This document shows, one piece after another, positions 24,295-35,869 of a DNA stretch of 64,000 nt (position 1 is its first letter; each line of letters starts with the position of its first letter). The translations under genes and the position numbers were made by a program. The stretch lies in the NCBI GenBank assembly GCA_002633005.1, contig NMRA01000242.1, forward strand, positions 346,868 through 410,867. Direction: 5' to 3'. A model generated the notes under the pieces. The model had not been told where the DNA came from, searched no databases, and saw nothing but the letters and a program-made list of their open reading frames with translations. Source of the stretch: Phoronis australis. Lineage: Eukaryota; Phoronida; Phoronidae.

Positions 24295-24939
24295 TTGATT
24301 TTACACACAACACGTCCTTTGAATAGCTCAAAGCCTATTGTTTTTGGTTGCAATTGGAAGCAAGATGGTGTTTTGTGGCGTCCATTTTCCACTATTTTGG
24401 TGTGCGAGACCAAAACTGCGTTGGAGGGATTTTTTGAGTATTTTTATTGTGAATATATCACTTTACAAGATATTGGAAGTGTGCCATTTGTTTTTTCTAA
24501 CACGTACTGCTCTCCAGATTTTCTGACGACCACTCTTGAATTAAATGAGTTTTGTGACGTATCTTTGGCATCCCTTGACAACTGTCTCCAATTTGGTATG
24601 TGGAAAGATCGCTTCAAGCACTATCAGGATGTTGGAACCCATTTCTCACTTCGTCTTACCATTCTCGAGATTTTCGACATTTACTGCGTAAATGAGATTT
24701 TTTTTGTTGACCTCATTTCTAGCTGCACTTTGTTGACCTATGATCTTTGTGCTAGACGTCGCATGTTTCTTCAGATCAACATAAAATTTACGAACAGTGC
24801 TTATCTAGTCACTAGCTCAAGGACTTATGTTTTGAGGCACAATTGGATGCAACATGACGCTGTGACGGCCATTCATAGTATTAACTCCGAAATCCTTCTC
24901 ACAAACCTTATCAAACTTAATATGCAGGGCTCAACATAA
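24295..24939 (+). CDS. Unexplained 214-codon open frame between inverted elements
   Basis: The longest gap-free open frame outside the zinc-finger gene. By my rough estimate of stop density in AT-rich DNA, a run this long is unlikely by chance in 64 kb. It has no ATG for about the first hundred codons (first Met near FGMWKDRF), so it would be an exon or a decayed gene rather than a simple ORF. A possible acceptor (tttgctacag) ends at 24270. The product is rich in Phe, Tyr, Cys and Leu and matches no family I know. It lies in the spacer between two inverted related elements (21830-23245 and 25241-26558), so it could be transposon-derived. Function unknown. Confidence 0.25.
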   Translation: MILHTTRPLNSSKPIVFGCNWKQDGVLWRPFSTILVCETKTALEGFFEYFYCEYITLQDIGSVPFVFSNTYCSPDFLTTTLELNEFCDVSLASLDNCLQFGMWKDRFKHYQDVGTHFSLRLTILEIFDIYCVNEIFFVDLISSCTLLTYDLCARRRMFLQINIKFTNSAYLVTSSRTYVLRHNWMQHDAVTAIHSINSEILLTNLIKLNMQGST

Positions 24940-25240
24940 GTATCGAGCAGACTACTGAACTACTGGACAACCACACAAAATGGTCATTAGAAGGTGATGT
25001 GGTAGTCAAAGTCACTCAAAAATTGACTAGTGAGGAAGAGCCACATTGCCAATGCTTCTCTATGTATAAGTTTTATTAAAATCCGTCCATTGCTGCTCTA
25101 GATATCATTTGGAAACACTGCTCATCACTAAAATTACTGAAAAGTCCTAGCTCCAGTAAGTCAGATTAAAAAGTGTCTTGCACCGCCCCAGTGATGCCTC
25201 ACATCCTTGTCCCCAATTTCAAATTGTAGAGTGATCTTAA

Positions 25241-26558
25241 ATATCTCAACCCTTATTCACATAAATTGACCGTTTTTACAATGTTTCACATTAGTCAAAC
25301 AAAATACCTTATTTTCATTCTCGGAGAACCTTTAATTGCGAAATATACACCGTGTAGCATGAAAAAAAGATTTAGTAGAACCACCTTGGAAGCGCACAAT
25401 TGCATGGAGCTTTTTTACAGGGCAGTCACTCAAATCGAATCTCCCACTATAGAACAGCTCCATAAGTACCCTCAGTCCTCTCATTCACCGAATCGCCATA
25501 ATATTCAGTCAACAAGGTGTGCACATGATAGAAAGATGCCAGGGAAAACAAAGATGTCCGCATGCATACGACTGTTGAGAGTGAATGCTCCGAGTCCCCG
25601 CATGCCTCTGTGACTTTGTGTTTACGAACACAGCAAGTTGTGAAAAGAAATAAATCTTCACCCATAATTCATAAACTTGATAGGTAACTTGACATTTCGT
25701 TGTTGCGATCTCACACTCACATCATGCTTCGACAACCAACTCAATCTCTGTTGTCCATTTTGTACTTGGCTTCATATCAGTCTCCCGGCGTGTGGTGTGT
25801 ATAACTATGAACTACTTTTGAATAGGTCAACAGTTGACCCTGCCTGAACTAAAGACTGTCACAAAAGTAAAACTGTGTAAGTGATAATTAAGTTAATTGC
25901 ACAATGCAAATTCAACTGACATTGCACATGAATGTTGAACTAATTAAAGCGGCTAAGGGGTGTCTAGGTTAGTTTGTCCGAAAACAGTTTCCACCGAATA
26001 ATTAATTAAAGACCTTGAGATTTTCAGGTCTCACAACTTAACCGGTTTTTTCTCGGCTTGTGCAAATGGATTTAATTTGAACTTAGGAATACGAGTTCTC
26101 AAAAACGGCTTTGTGAATTTCGTTGAAACTTTCTAAACTTAATATTTATTCACCAATCTCTTCATTCTTAGGAATTCCGATATCAAAGCCTGGTTTTCGC
26201 ATAATGTAATAAAGACGAATAGGGCTGCTATTTTTGTAAAATATACCTTACCTTTTGGGAGTTGATTTGTTACAGAAACCAAAGTGAGACTAATAAAAAA
26301 TTCCTAACAGCGTTTTGTGGTAAGTGGTGAAGTTTTCATTTAAAAAAGGTTTCATTAAAATCAACAGAGGGGTTATTTTGCTATGAATGTGCTTTTCTTA
26401 TGAATGAAATTTTGCCTTTAAAAAGGTGTTTTAAGTAATAATAATAATGGCACATAAATATAAAACATATTTTTATAATCCCTGGTCTTTTTTTCTTTGA
26501 GACAATATACACTTTTACTAGTAGACAAAGCCGAGTTAGAATAAAGTTTGAAATAACC
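25241..26558 (+). mobile_element. TTAA-flanked element, family A copy 2
   Basis: TTAA at 25237-25240 and 26559-26562; right end read inward GGTTATTTCAAACTT. Homologous to copy 1 in inverted orientation (for example CAGTCTCCCGGCGTGTGG here against its reverse complement near 22650). Together with copy 1 it makes a 1.3-1.4 kb inverted pair around a 2-kb spacer. Confidence 0.6.
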
Positions 26559-26599
26559 TTAAATAACTTGTCTCTGGGCTGGCATCCACCAATATACAC

Positions 26600-28020
26600 G
26601 TAGGTGGCTTTAGGGGGAAGGGGGCAGACCCTTTAGAGTAAAAAAAAGCTTTCCGACCATGCCTACGTGAATATTTGAACTATATAAAGTGTGGTCAGGA
26701 CTCCGTCATGACATCCTAGATCAGCGAATGCAATGGGACAAAATTAGGAGTCAGTGTAAAGCAGCATCAATAAACTAGCTTCATATGTTCTAGTGTCTCT
26801 TCCTCCCACAAGAAACCAAGGATTAAACCAGGTGAATAATCAGGTGAATAACCAGATAGCCTGATAAAAAAACAGTGAGCATTTGGTGTATTATCATTCT
26901 AAACATGCAGCTATTAACTAAAGTGAAAAGAAGGCCTCTGAAACTATGTAAAGCTCGACCGGTTATGAACTATGCACAAGCTCAACTGGTCACAATTAAC
27001 TTATAGGGAAAGAATTTTTCTTTACAAATTGCAGGCTCTCTGACAACAAAAAGAATAAGTTCATTTCTGATATCACCAGAAACAAAAATGTGCTGAAGTA
27101 ACAACTGTGGATTGGCCAATCAAGGCAGATTTTTAAGCCTTGAAATGCGGTGCTGTTTCATAAACACTTCTGGAGCCCTCTTACCAAATGCTGCAAGTCC
27201 CCTATTTATGTATTTTCAATAATATTAATAATTCAAGGTATACTTTACTCTTGGTGTTATAGCTTAAAATTTATGTAACAGTAAATAGAGAATAGCGAAG
27301 AAAGGACAATCAGTGTTTGTACAAAGTCCACAAATGTGTTGAAAACTTACAGGGGCAATTCCATTTGTGATGGACATACAATCAGAGAACATTTTGATCA
27401 ATTGTGAAAAAATGTTCATCCTAGGAAAATAATTAATACATCAATTGATAGGTCTCGCTGATAGCTTTCAAAGCATGAATCAACTTTCCCCCATCTTTTA
27501 ATCTGACTGAGAAAATTGTTTTTAAAGGGGTGTGACGGGCCTACGCAGAGAATTTGAATTATTTTTAAAAAATTTGTAACGTTAATTTTCTGTGAGTTGC
27601 ATTAAGTTACAATTTTATGTTTTACATGATGATTAAGTGGAATATTTATAAAGTACAACACACTAATTTTTTTGATGATATCTGCTAAGAAATTTTTGTC
27701 AGAAAGCTCGACATAAGTTGAGTTACTGTGACGGACGTACGTGATGGACGTACACTCTGAATTTTTTAGTATTAAATTGTTTGTTGTGACTAAGATATCA
27801 ATTCAGAATGATTCAAACTTTTGCAGTATTTAAGCTATATTGGTCTTTAACTACTAATTCAATGTTTTTCATTAAAATGTACCGATTGACCTTTTGCATG
27901 AAATCATCACAGGTAGGGCTACACTAGGAATATACTCTAGGATTTTAACTTACAGACAACAACCAAGTCTCTGTTAGGACTGTTTCATGTAACCATGTAA
28001 CTAGACACAGGGTGTTTCAT
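26600..28020. other. No gene seen
   Basis: AT-rich; scattered GTGATGGACGTAC-like words around 27365 and 27725-27755. Confidence 0.55.
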
Positions 28021-28021
28021 C

Positions 28022-28937
28022 GAAATTGGAATGCAAGAGTAAAACAGATATCCCGGAATCAAAAACAGACTCCCGCACCTTCAAAACAGCTAACCAGCCC
28101 AAAAAACACGAAAAAACACAAACCCTGACCTTTAAAACAGGAACCCTGGGGATCACATAGGAAACCCAGACAATTTTTCAAATTTTCTGAGATGATCAGT
28201 AGCCTCTAACTTTGAATTAAAGCATCTTCAACTACTTTACAGTTACTTTCAGCATTGGTTCGTAAAAAATGTCAATAATAAAATGTAACTTGTATTATAT
28301 TGACTTGATTTGATTTTCATTGGTACAACTTGTGCAACTTGTCTGTGGGCGAATTTCAATATAATCTATATTCTCAACACATTGCTACCTTGGTGAATAT
28401 TTAGTTAATTTCAGATCATTCAATAGTTTCACCAAAAATATTTTCAAAAATGAAAAACAAAAATATTACTTCGATTTTCGAGTGCCAATGCTGATCGATT
28501 CCGTTAAATATCTTTACAACTGGCCGCATTGTAAGGTTTGGGGATTTACTTGTCGAGAGTACATTATTTCGGGCACAATCAATTTCCGGATTTTGCAGTG
28601 GACAGCGAGAATTATTCACTCAAAAGATGTGCACTGTCACCAATTTCACCGTTCTTGACCTCAAAAAGTATACTTCAACTTCTCATCAATCATTAAAACA
28701 GAATTGTTAATCTGAATTTCTAAACTCAACTCATTCACATTCTTTTTTGGCGGATCGTCTCTAAGGATTGGAAATAAACAGTGTTTGACAGAAGGTGTGG
28801 GGGTGGTGTTTCAACCCCTGAGTGTCCTGTCCGATCCACATGGTTCCTGTTTTAAAGGTTGGGGTTCGTGTTTTTCACGCTGATTGGCTGTTTTCGACTC
28901 CGGGATATCCGTTTTTACACCATGGCTCCCAATTTTG
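28022..28937. mobile_element. TIR element with word-array arms
   Basis: Arms of about 90-130 bp in inverted orientation: GATATCCCGGAATC near 28055 pairs with GACTCCGGGATATC near 28895, and TTTAAAACAGGAACC near 28140 with GGTTCCTGTTTTAAA near 28843. The middle is AT-rich without genes. Target duplication not resolved. Confidence 0.55.
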
Positions 28938-28939
28938 AC

Positions 28940-29430
28940 GGAAAACATAGAGACACAAGTGTACAAATGTTATATACGTACTCTTGACACCAACAGTATC
29001 ATACAATAGTCTACCATAGTGGATAAAGTGTGAAGTACGGTCTGAGCAATGGAACTGTAGCCAGTTACCATGAACCAATATTTAGAGTATCTCCAAACAT
29101 CACCACATGGCCTGTGGGATATTAATAACCCATTCAATAACCTAGTTTAGAAAAATCACCAGTAGACATGACATAGCCTGTACCCAAGTTTGCTCAGATA
29201 ATGTTTTTGTTGAACAGAAAATAAGGATACCGCCTACTCGTTGACAACCAATTTCTCCCCTTAGTTTCCACTATCTTGTGTTGACTCTGCTCCTACCAAC
29301 TGGAAAGACGGACAATCAGTCACGTCGTCTGTGAATGGTCCCTTCTAGTTCTTGCCGAACACTTCGGAATCTCTTCAGTTTACTTTGTGTACTATTTTGA
29401 GCATGTGCTTGTGGTACGTTGCTTTCTTTT
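28940..29430. other. No gene seen
   Basis: No repeat or coding signal recognised. Confidence 0.5.
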
Positions 29431-30110
29431 AACAGGTTACCAAACAAAATCTGAAGTCGTTTGGCAAATTGCAGGTTGCCAAATATTATCATGTGGAATA
29501 TCACTGACCAGTTGGTGGTCCATTCCAGTGAATTTGAAGGCGATGAACGATGAACGATCAAAGCATATAGCAATAAAATTGGTCATCGGATACCAACCTT
29601 TGGGATGGAGCTTGACTTACAACAACATCATTGCCCGTCAGATACAAATGTCATCACATAGGATATCAATAAAGATTCATAGCCTACACAAACATGATGG
29701 GATATCAGATATAATCTGTGCACAATCAAATATCAACCTTTGGATATCATTTAACAGAGATTGGCCTACAAAAATATCATCGGCTACCAGACATAGTATC
29801 ATGTGGGATATCAAGAAACAGATCAAGGACTAAACCAATATAATTTGAAAACGAATATCAACCTGTCAGATATAAATGATCTGTGCATGGTCTGTAAAAT
29901 ATCACTGGTTGTCAGATATTAGCCTGAGGGATATCAATGACTTGTGTACAGCTTGTAGCAATATCAAAGGCTGTCAAAATATCAAGCCTTGGAATATCAA
30001 TGACCTGTGCATAGTTTGCAACAATGTAACTGGTTGCCAGGTATCAACCCTCAAGATATCAATGACCTATGCATAGTTTGTAGCAACATCACTGCTCGAT
30101 ATGTGGGAAA
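29430..30110. repeat. Degenerate satellite with about 62-bp period
   Basis: Recurring GATATCAATGACCTGTGCAT and GGTTGCCAGRTATCAACC words; the last three units are clear, earlier ones diverged. The open frames here come from the repeat, not a gene. Confidence 0.7.
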
Positions 30111-31095
30111 CCAACACCATAGCTCTGATGAAAAAGGTACTGCTTTCAGCATTACTTCAGAACTGCACTTTGGGCACATCTAAAATCGTATGGTGGGTAA
30201 CGCCTTTACATGTAAGTTGCTGGCTATTTACCCCTTTCCACTCACGTATCTAACTTAAAAGTATTGGTTACAGAAAGTGCACGTAACTGGGATTGTGCTA
30301 AGCTTGCATAGAGACAGAAAAGTATCCTAAGATGGCGACTGTCAGTAAAGGTAAATCATGCTTTAGCCAGCATTACAACAATCCAAAATGTTCAACTCTA
30401 ATATAAAAACAAAGCTTGAACTTACTTACAAATCAAGAAAACCATTAAATAATCTCGGTGAAAGAGTTCTATTCACAAGTCAGCCATTTTAGAGCCACCA
30501 TAAGCCTGTTAAGTAGCTTTTTTATTCTCCCATGGCACACAAACACTCTGTTGCATAACATACTCAAAACAGGATTCAGTGAATAGATTTCTACAACATT
30601 CAACAATAGGTATATTGGTCATTTCTTGGTGGAGTAGTCAATGTAATCATCCATCCCTTTGGCAAATGCAGTGGCCATTTTGAGAGAAAATGTGTCTGAA
30701 ATAAGCTTGTTTAGATTCAGGCAACAGTCTAAACATAACTAAAGGGCAAACTCTGTTTGAAACAAGCTCGTTTGGATTCAGGCAACAGTCACAATTCTAT
30801 ACATAACAAAAAGACAGTACATGGCTAGATGCTAAAATGAAGCACTATATCTCAAGTTTTACAGCTATAGATTGCCAGGTGATCAAGATTTCTAACAATA
30901 CTTGACCAAACAGTTCTCTTAAAATTCCACATTTTGCATGAACCCTATATCCATCATCCTTGGTCACACTCTTAGGCATGATCAACTTTCGTTAAATACC
31001 ATGAAGGTTTTTAGAGAGATTTGCTGTAAACAGAACCAATGAACAGTAATAAGTTTACCCAAGCTCTAATGTGCCAATTGCGAATCTTTATTGCC
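30110..31095. other. No gene seen
   Basis: Two imperfect copies of a GTTTRGATTCAGGCAACAGTC phrase near 30710 and 30770; otherwise featureless. Confidence 0.55.
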
Positions 31096-31101
31096 TTTTA
31101 A

Positions 31102-31935
31102 GGTTATCTCAAACTTTATTCACAAAAATTGTCCATTTTTACAATATTTCATGTGTTTAGCAAAATACCTTATCTTCATTCTCGGGGAACTTCAAATACA
31201 AAATGCAGCCAGAAAAAAAGATTTAGCAGAACCACTTTGGAACAGCACAACTGCATGGATATTTGTTTACTACTTATTCGAGGTCAAAGGTTACAGAGCT
31301 GTCACTCAAATCAAATCTCCTGCCCTATGTACCTTCAGTCCTTTCCTTTAAACCGAGTCACCATAATATTGAGTCAACGAGGTGTACATATGATAGAAAA
31401 GTACCAGGGAAAACAAATTCAAAATGTAATTTTGATCCTGAGGGAGTTGTGCGTATAAATGCATACGACCATTGAGAACAAATGCTACGAGTCGCCTCAC
31501 GCCTCTGACTTCGTGATCACGAACACAACAACTTGTGAAAAGAAATAAATCCTCATCCAAATTCATAAACTTGATAGGTAACTTGACATTTCGTTGTTTC
31601 GATCTCATGCTAATGACATGCTTTGACCACCAACTCAATTTCTGTTATCCATTTCTTACTTGGTTTCATATTAGTCTCCCAGCACATGATGTGCATAACA
31701 ATGAACTTTGACCCATTTTTAAGTTGTTCAAACAACAGTAACAATTGATCCCACCTCTTTGCTGGGGGCGGTACATTTTAACCATAATGAAGTTAATTAC
31801 GCACTGCAAATTGCGAGTGAATGTTGAAATAGCTAACAAAGTTAAGGCATGTATAGGTTATATTGACTGAAAACAAATTTCCCCGAATAATTAATGGTTC
31901 CGAGACTGAGATTTTCACTCGTCATCTGTCAGGCA
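31102..31935 (+). mobile_element. TTAA-flanked element, family A copy 3, truncated
   Basis: TTAA at 31098-31101, then GGTTATCTCAAACTTTATTC. It parallels copy 2 closely up to about 31935, where the similarity stops. The matching right end is missing or replaced, so the far boundary is approximate. Confidence 0.55.
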
Positions 31936-32334
31936 AAATCCTGGTTTATGCTCTGCCATGGCCCACCCCCAACTCAAAATCCTGGATCCACCCCTGAAAA
32001 GAATTTCATACATCACTCACATCCCACAATTCTAATCCAACGATTAACCGATTACGGTTGAATTTCCTTTCAGGAAGCGTCGTTATTTCTAGTGTTTCAT
32101 CGTTTTCAGTCGCTGCTCCAACTCCAACTTAGTCCGACTCGCCCACGCACTCCGTAATTGTTCCTCTCTCAAAGTTTACAGAGCACAAACCTTGACTTAT
32201 GTTGTTTGTGAAGACATTGACCGTTTCATTTATCCATTTTTCCACCAAATATTCTGTCTACTCCACGCTCCACACATTTTTGACTGCAGAATCGCACTAT
32301 TTGTCGCTGCGATTTTATACCAAACGCAGACGCC

Positions 32335-32412
32335 ATTGATGAACCACGGTATCCCAGGCACAGGCGCTTGAATTTATCTGTTCCTCGATTGCCTCTGACG
32401 TCACTCACTACT
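32335..32412 (-). promoter_or_regulatory. CRE-like TGACGTCA in a short dispersed block
   Basis: A palindromic TGACGTCA at 32396-32403. The surrounding 60 bases recur at about 58835-58895 with the CRE changed to TGACGTTA. On the minus strand the block leads into an ATG (TCATCAATGGCGTC). Could be a promoter remnant or a repeat; no gene was confirmed. Confidence 0.25.
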
Positions 32413-32689
32413 AGGAAAGCATGTTTCCTGTATATGATACAAGTCATCGGGAAATTTGAGCGCCTATGATCCGCAATTACAATTTTCGTTCCTCTGACAC
32501 ATAAAGAGCAGTTTCGAGCCGTCGGTAACGCCGCAGTGAGAAACCAATTTGCTGCGATAATTTTATGGCAAATCCGATTTTTTCCGCAGAAGTATAACGA
32601 AAATACGTAGAGAGAACAAAAGAAAAAAGTGGAAATCCGCATTTCCGCAGAAAATTCCAAGCCTTGAATGACCCACCATTGGGTGCCCA

Positions 32690-32935
32690 CCCGTACTGGT
32701 CTGATCCCCCTTATAGGTCAATGCCTAGTGCTGGTTTCACCCATGCATTCCGGTCTGATGGGTTCCATATACCTCATGCTACCCTGACACTCCATTCTGG
32801 ATACATACATAGTGTTAGCCTGGACCCCTGCATTCTAGGTACATGCTAGCTAGATCCCTGCCTACGTCCACGCATAGCTTGACACATTCCCACCCATCTG
32901 GGTACATGCATAGGGCTAGATTGATAGTGCAGACC
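32690..32935. repeat. Weak degenerate tandem repeat, about 45-50 bp
   Basis: Recurring CATTCTGGATACATACATAG / CATTCTAGGTACATGCTAG / CATCTGGGTACATGCATAG words. Heavily diverged. Confidence 0.4.
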
Positions 32936-32939
32936 ATCG

Positions 32940-34660
32940 GATACACTGGTGGCGCGTGGTTCACCAATCTTACTTTTTGCCAAACAATTTCGACTTCTAT
33001 CTGTTCACTTCCTGTTGAAATTTAAACTGTGCATGCAAACGCACTGATTTTGTGAACCAAAGAAAGGTAATTAATCTAGGAAAACTGTTAGTAATTTAAA
33101 GTTTGGAACACAACACAGACTTTGAAACGGATTTGGGGGGATTTATTGTCTGACTAGCAGTGTCGACTTCGTGGCAACTTGAGCTTTTTCTTTGGGACCG
33201 CAAGGTCGCCAAATCAAGCGCTGTAATTGTTAATATTTCATTTAGGAGTACAAGTATTCTGTTTCAATTTATCAGAATTTGTTGGATTCTTTACATCAAA
33301 AAAATCACTGAACGTAGTGGTCACAAAACGAGTTCCCGCCACGCCATACCACCTTTGTTTGGATCAGCTGTTATTGTACTCAAGAGTCAATTTTTTATGT
33401 CATTTTCTAATAAATCATCATCCTCTCAAAATGGCAACCTTGTGAAAATGACGTTCTAGTTTCCAGTTGGGGAGAGTGAGAGACGTCCTTGTCATTTTTG
33501 AAGGCAAGCACTGACAAAAAGTAAGGCATGTGACCAATGTTCAAATTAGCGCCGCCTCGCAATAAATTTGCTAAACTATAATTCCAACACTGACAGGCTC
33601 ACTAACACTTAACTTCATGGTTAACCATAATTAACATCAAGGCTTCCATAGTAGGCAAGTTATCTGTATGGGAAAGAGCCTTTAGACTGATTGGTTGAGA
33701 CAAGCCAGCCTACTATAAAGCAATAGCGAATTGTTGACTATTTTGTACCCCTGAAATTACCTCCCTTGAGACAAATTTCATAACATTAAGTGGTCTAAAC
33801 CACAAGCTGGTTTTCATGATGGATATGGGTTTATAGCCACTGTAAACTTAAAATGTAGGCCAACACCAACATCTCATATCTAATCTAATGTACTCTGAAA
33901 ACACTAAAAAACAGAATCTGCTACTCCTAAACGATTATCTAAATTCTGGTTTCTTCTGCCCTGCACCAACTTAATACACAACTCCACTTACTATAATTGA
34001 AACTGACAGATATGCTAAACTTACCAACAGCAGGTAGTGCACATATGAATCAAATGAAAGCCAACATCTTGGCTATAAACACATACCGAAATATGTGACC
34101 TAGCACCACAAAATGAGTCTTAAGGCGGGATTTGTCATTGTTATTTTTTTCTGAAAATACAGTATTTTCTGATCATTTTGATGTATGAAACATGTCCTTA
34201 TCTTAACAAATGACCGAGTTAATGCCAATTCTAGTCGGGGAAATTGAAAATTTAGAGCTTACAAAAGTCAAGGAAAATAGCCCAGAAAAAGTGCCGATAG
34301 TGTTTTTAAAATTTCCATAGCAACCCGCAATTCAATGCTACATTCTAGACTTATTAGTATACACAACCATATAAACAAATAAAAGTAATCAAAAATTAGA
34401 AAAAATATAGACCTTATTACATAATTTCAGCCAAAACTGAGTGATATATATGTTGGGTTGCTGCAACTGAGCCAATCAGCTAATGTATACAGGATCAGCC
34501 ACTTGTGGCAGGAGGGGTTACCGCAAGTAAAACAGGTAGTTAAAGTGTAGTTTGGAGAAGTTTAGAAAAACGAAGTCCTGTAGATTACAAAATACACATT
34601 AGTGGCTGACTTTTGTTCACAATAATTCAAAATTTTACGCTAATATAAATAATTTTAAAA
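32940..34660. other. No gene seen
   Basis: Open frames of up to 99 codons near 33160-33460 are overlapping and unsupported. Confidence 0.55.
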
Positions 34661-34663
34661 CAA

Positions 34664-35515
34664 GAGCAACGCAGAGCGTTGAAATGCGCCCACAATTGCA
34701 CCGTATAGGGTATCCTTCTAGGGTTGTTTGTCACTTGTTTATTGGTACCATAAAGTCGCCAGTGGAGGGCATATATGTAGTATGTTGTACTTTGCAAAAT
34801 GGAAAGGCATGGTCATTGTCTCCTCAATAGGCTAGGGGCAAAATGTGAGTGATCTTCATAATACAAGCACATCCTATACATCAGTTGCTTAAAGCAACAC
34901 AGAAACAGAATTAAAAACGAATTTACCAACATAAATTTAGTAAAGATCCTACAAACGGTTTGGGAGATACAGCCATGGGCGCAAAAAAAACTGCCACTAA
35001 GAGGCGCTTCAGTAATCAAAGTCATGGGAAATTCAGCGTCAACTGTCCTCTTCATAGTAAGAACATACATGCCAATTTTCACAATCATACTTAGAGCGGT
35101 TTGGTTGATAGAGGGGTGGACGCCGAAAAACAGACTCAAAACCAGTAAAAATGGCCACTGGGTGTCGAAAACTATGTCGAATCCATCTGAAAACGGGAGG
35201 ATAGCGTCATCTCACTAATAGGTGCCTACATACATAATATCATGAAAATCCGTTCAGGACTTTTGAAGATACAAAGGTAAGCGTAAAAACTAAAATTGCC
35301 ACTAGGGGGCACACCAGTAGTCGGATCCGTCCAAAAGTTTGCATATGCCGTCCCATTCATGAATGGAACATATGTGCCAAATTTCATGAACATATGTCAA
35401 AGGGTTTTGGAGATAAAGCAGCGGACGCTGGACGGACGCCGCCCGGACGGACAGACGGACGGAGATGACAGCATAATGCGTCCACATATAAATATGTGGG
35501 CGCATAAAAATGACA
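34664..35515 (+). repeat. Dispersed repeat, ACAAGAGCAAYGC family, longest copy
   Basis: Starts ACAAGAGCAACGCAGAGCGT, whose CAACGC-AGA-GCGTTG forms a hairpin. It has repeated GCCACTAGGGGGC-like and ATTTCATGAA phrases, then a GGACGGACAGACGGACGGAG tract, and ends near GTCCACATATAAATATGTGG. All five copies in the window have the same orientation. Confidence 0.6.
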
Positions 35516-35692
35516 ATCACTCATCCCTATCCAAGTCAACTGACAATGGCTGCAGAGCAACGATTTCCTTGACTTCTCACCTAGTGATTCAGCCCTATCA
35601 AAGACTGTTCTCTCTTGTAGTTATACTCAGCTGCTTGCACCCCGATCCACTGGCTTTGCAGCTACAAGACATTGATGTGCGATTAAGCTAAT

Positions 35693-35860
35693 CTAGACTG
35701 TTTTCTTCAAGTTCTGCTTGTTCCAATCCAACGTAAACGTATTCACGATGGGTCGATCATGAAACTCATCTCGCAAGGAGTTGCTGCCGTCAGACGACTC
35801 GTCGCTGTCACGAAATTCCTCCTTGTCCCCATCCACAAATGTGCTCTTCGATGAGTTCAG
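35693..35860 (-). pseudogene. Coding-looking acidic fragment ending in a stop
   Basis: One minus frame reads 55 protein-like codons, STFVDGDKEEFRDSDESSDG and later FHDRPIVNTFTLDWNKQNLKKTV, then TAG at 35695-35693. Upstream the same frame has TAA at 35863-35861 and, beyond 13 more open codons, another stop. Either a terminal exon with an unseen acceptor or a decayed copy of some gene. No family recognised. Confidence 0.3.
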
Positions 35861-35869
35861 TTAATTCTC

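Noticed and set aside
29387-29833. 148-codon plus-strand open frame
   Set aside because: Lies in a degenerate 62-bp satellite whose period is not a multiple of three, and has no domain; likely chance.
32226-32690. 154-codon minus-strand open frame
   Set aside because: No domain, overlaps a dispersed block with a CRE, and a run this long is expected by chance about once every few such windows. Kept only as a regulatory/repeat observation.
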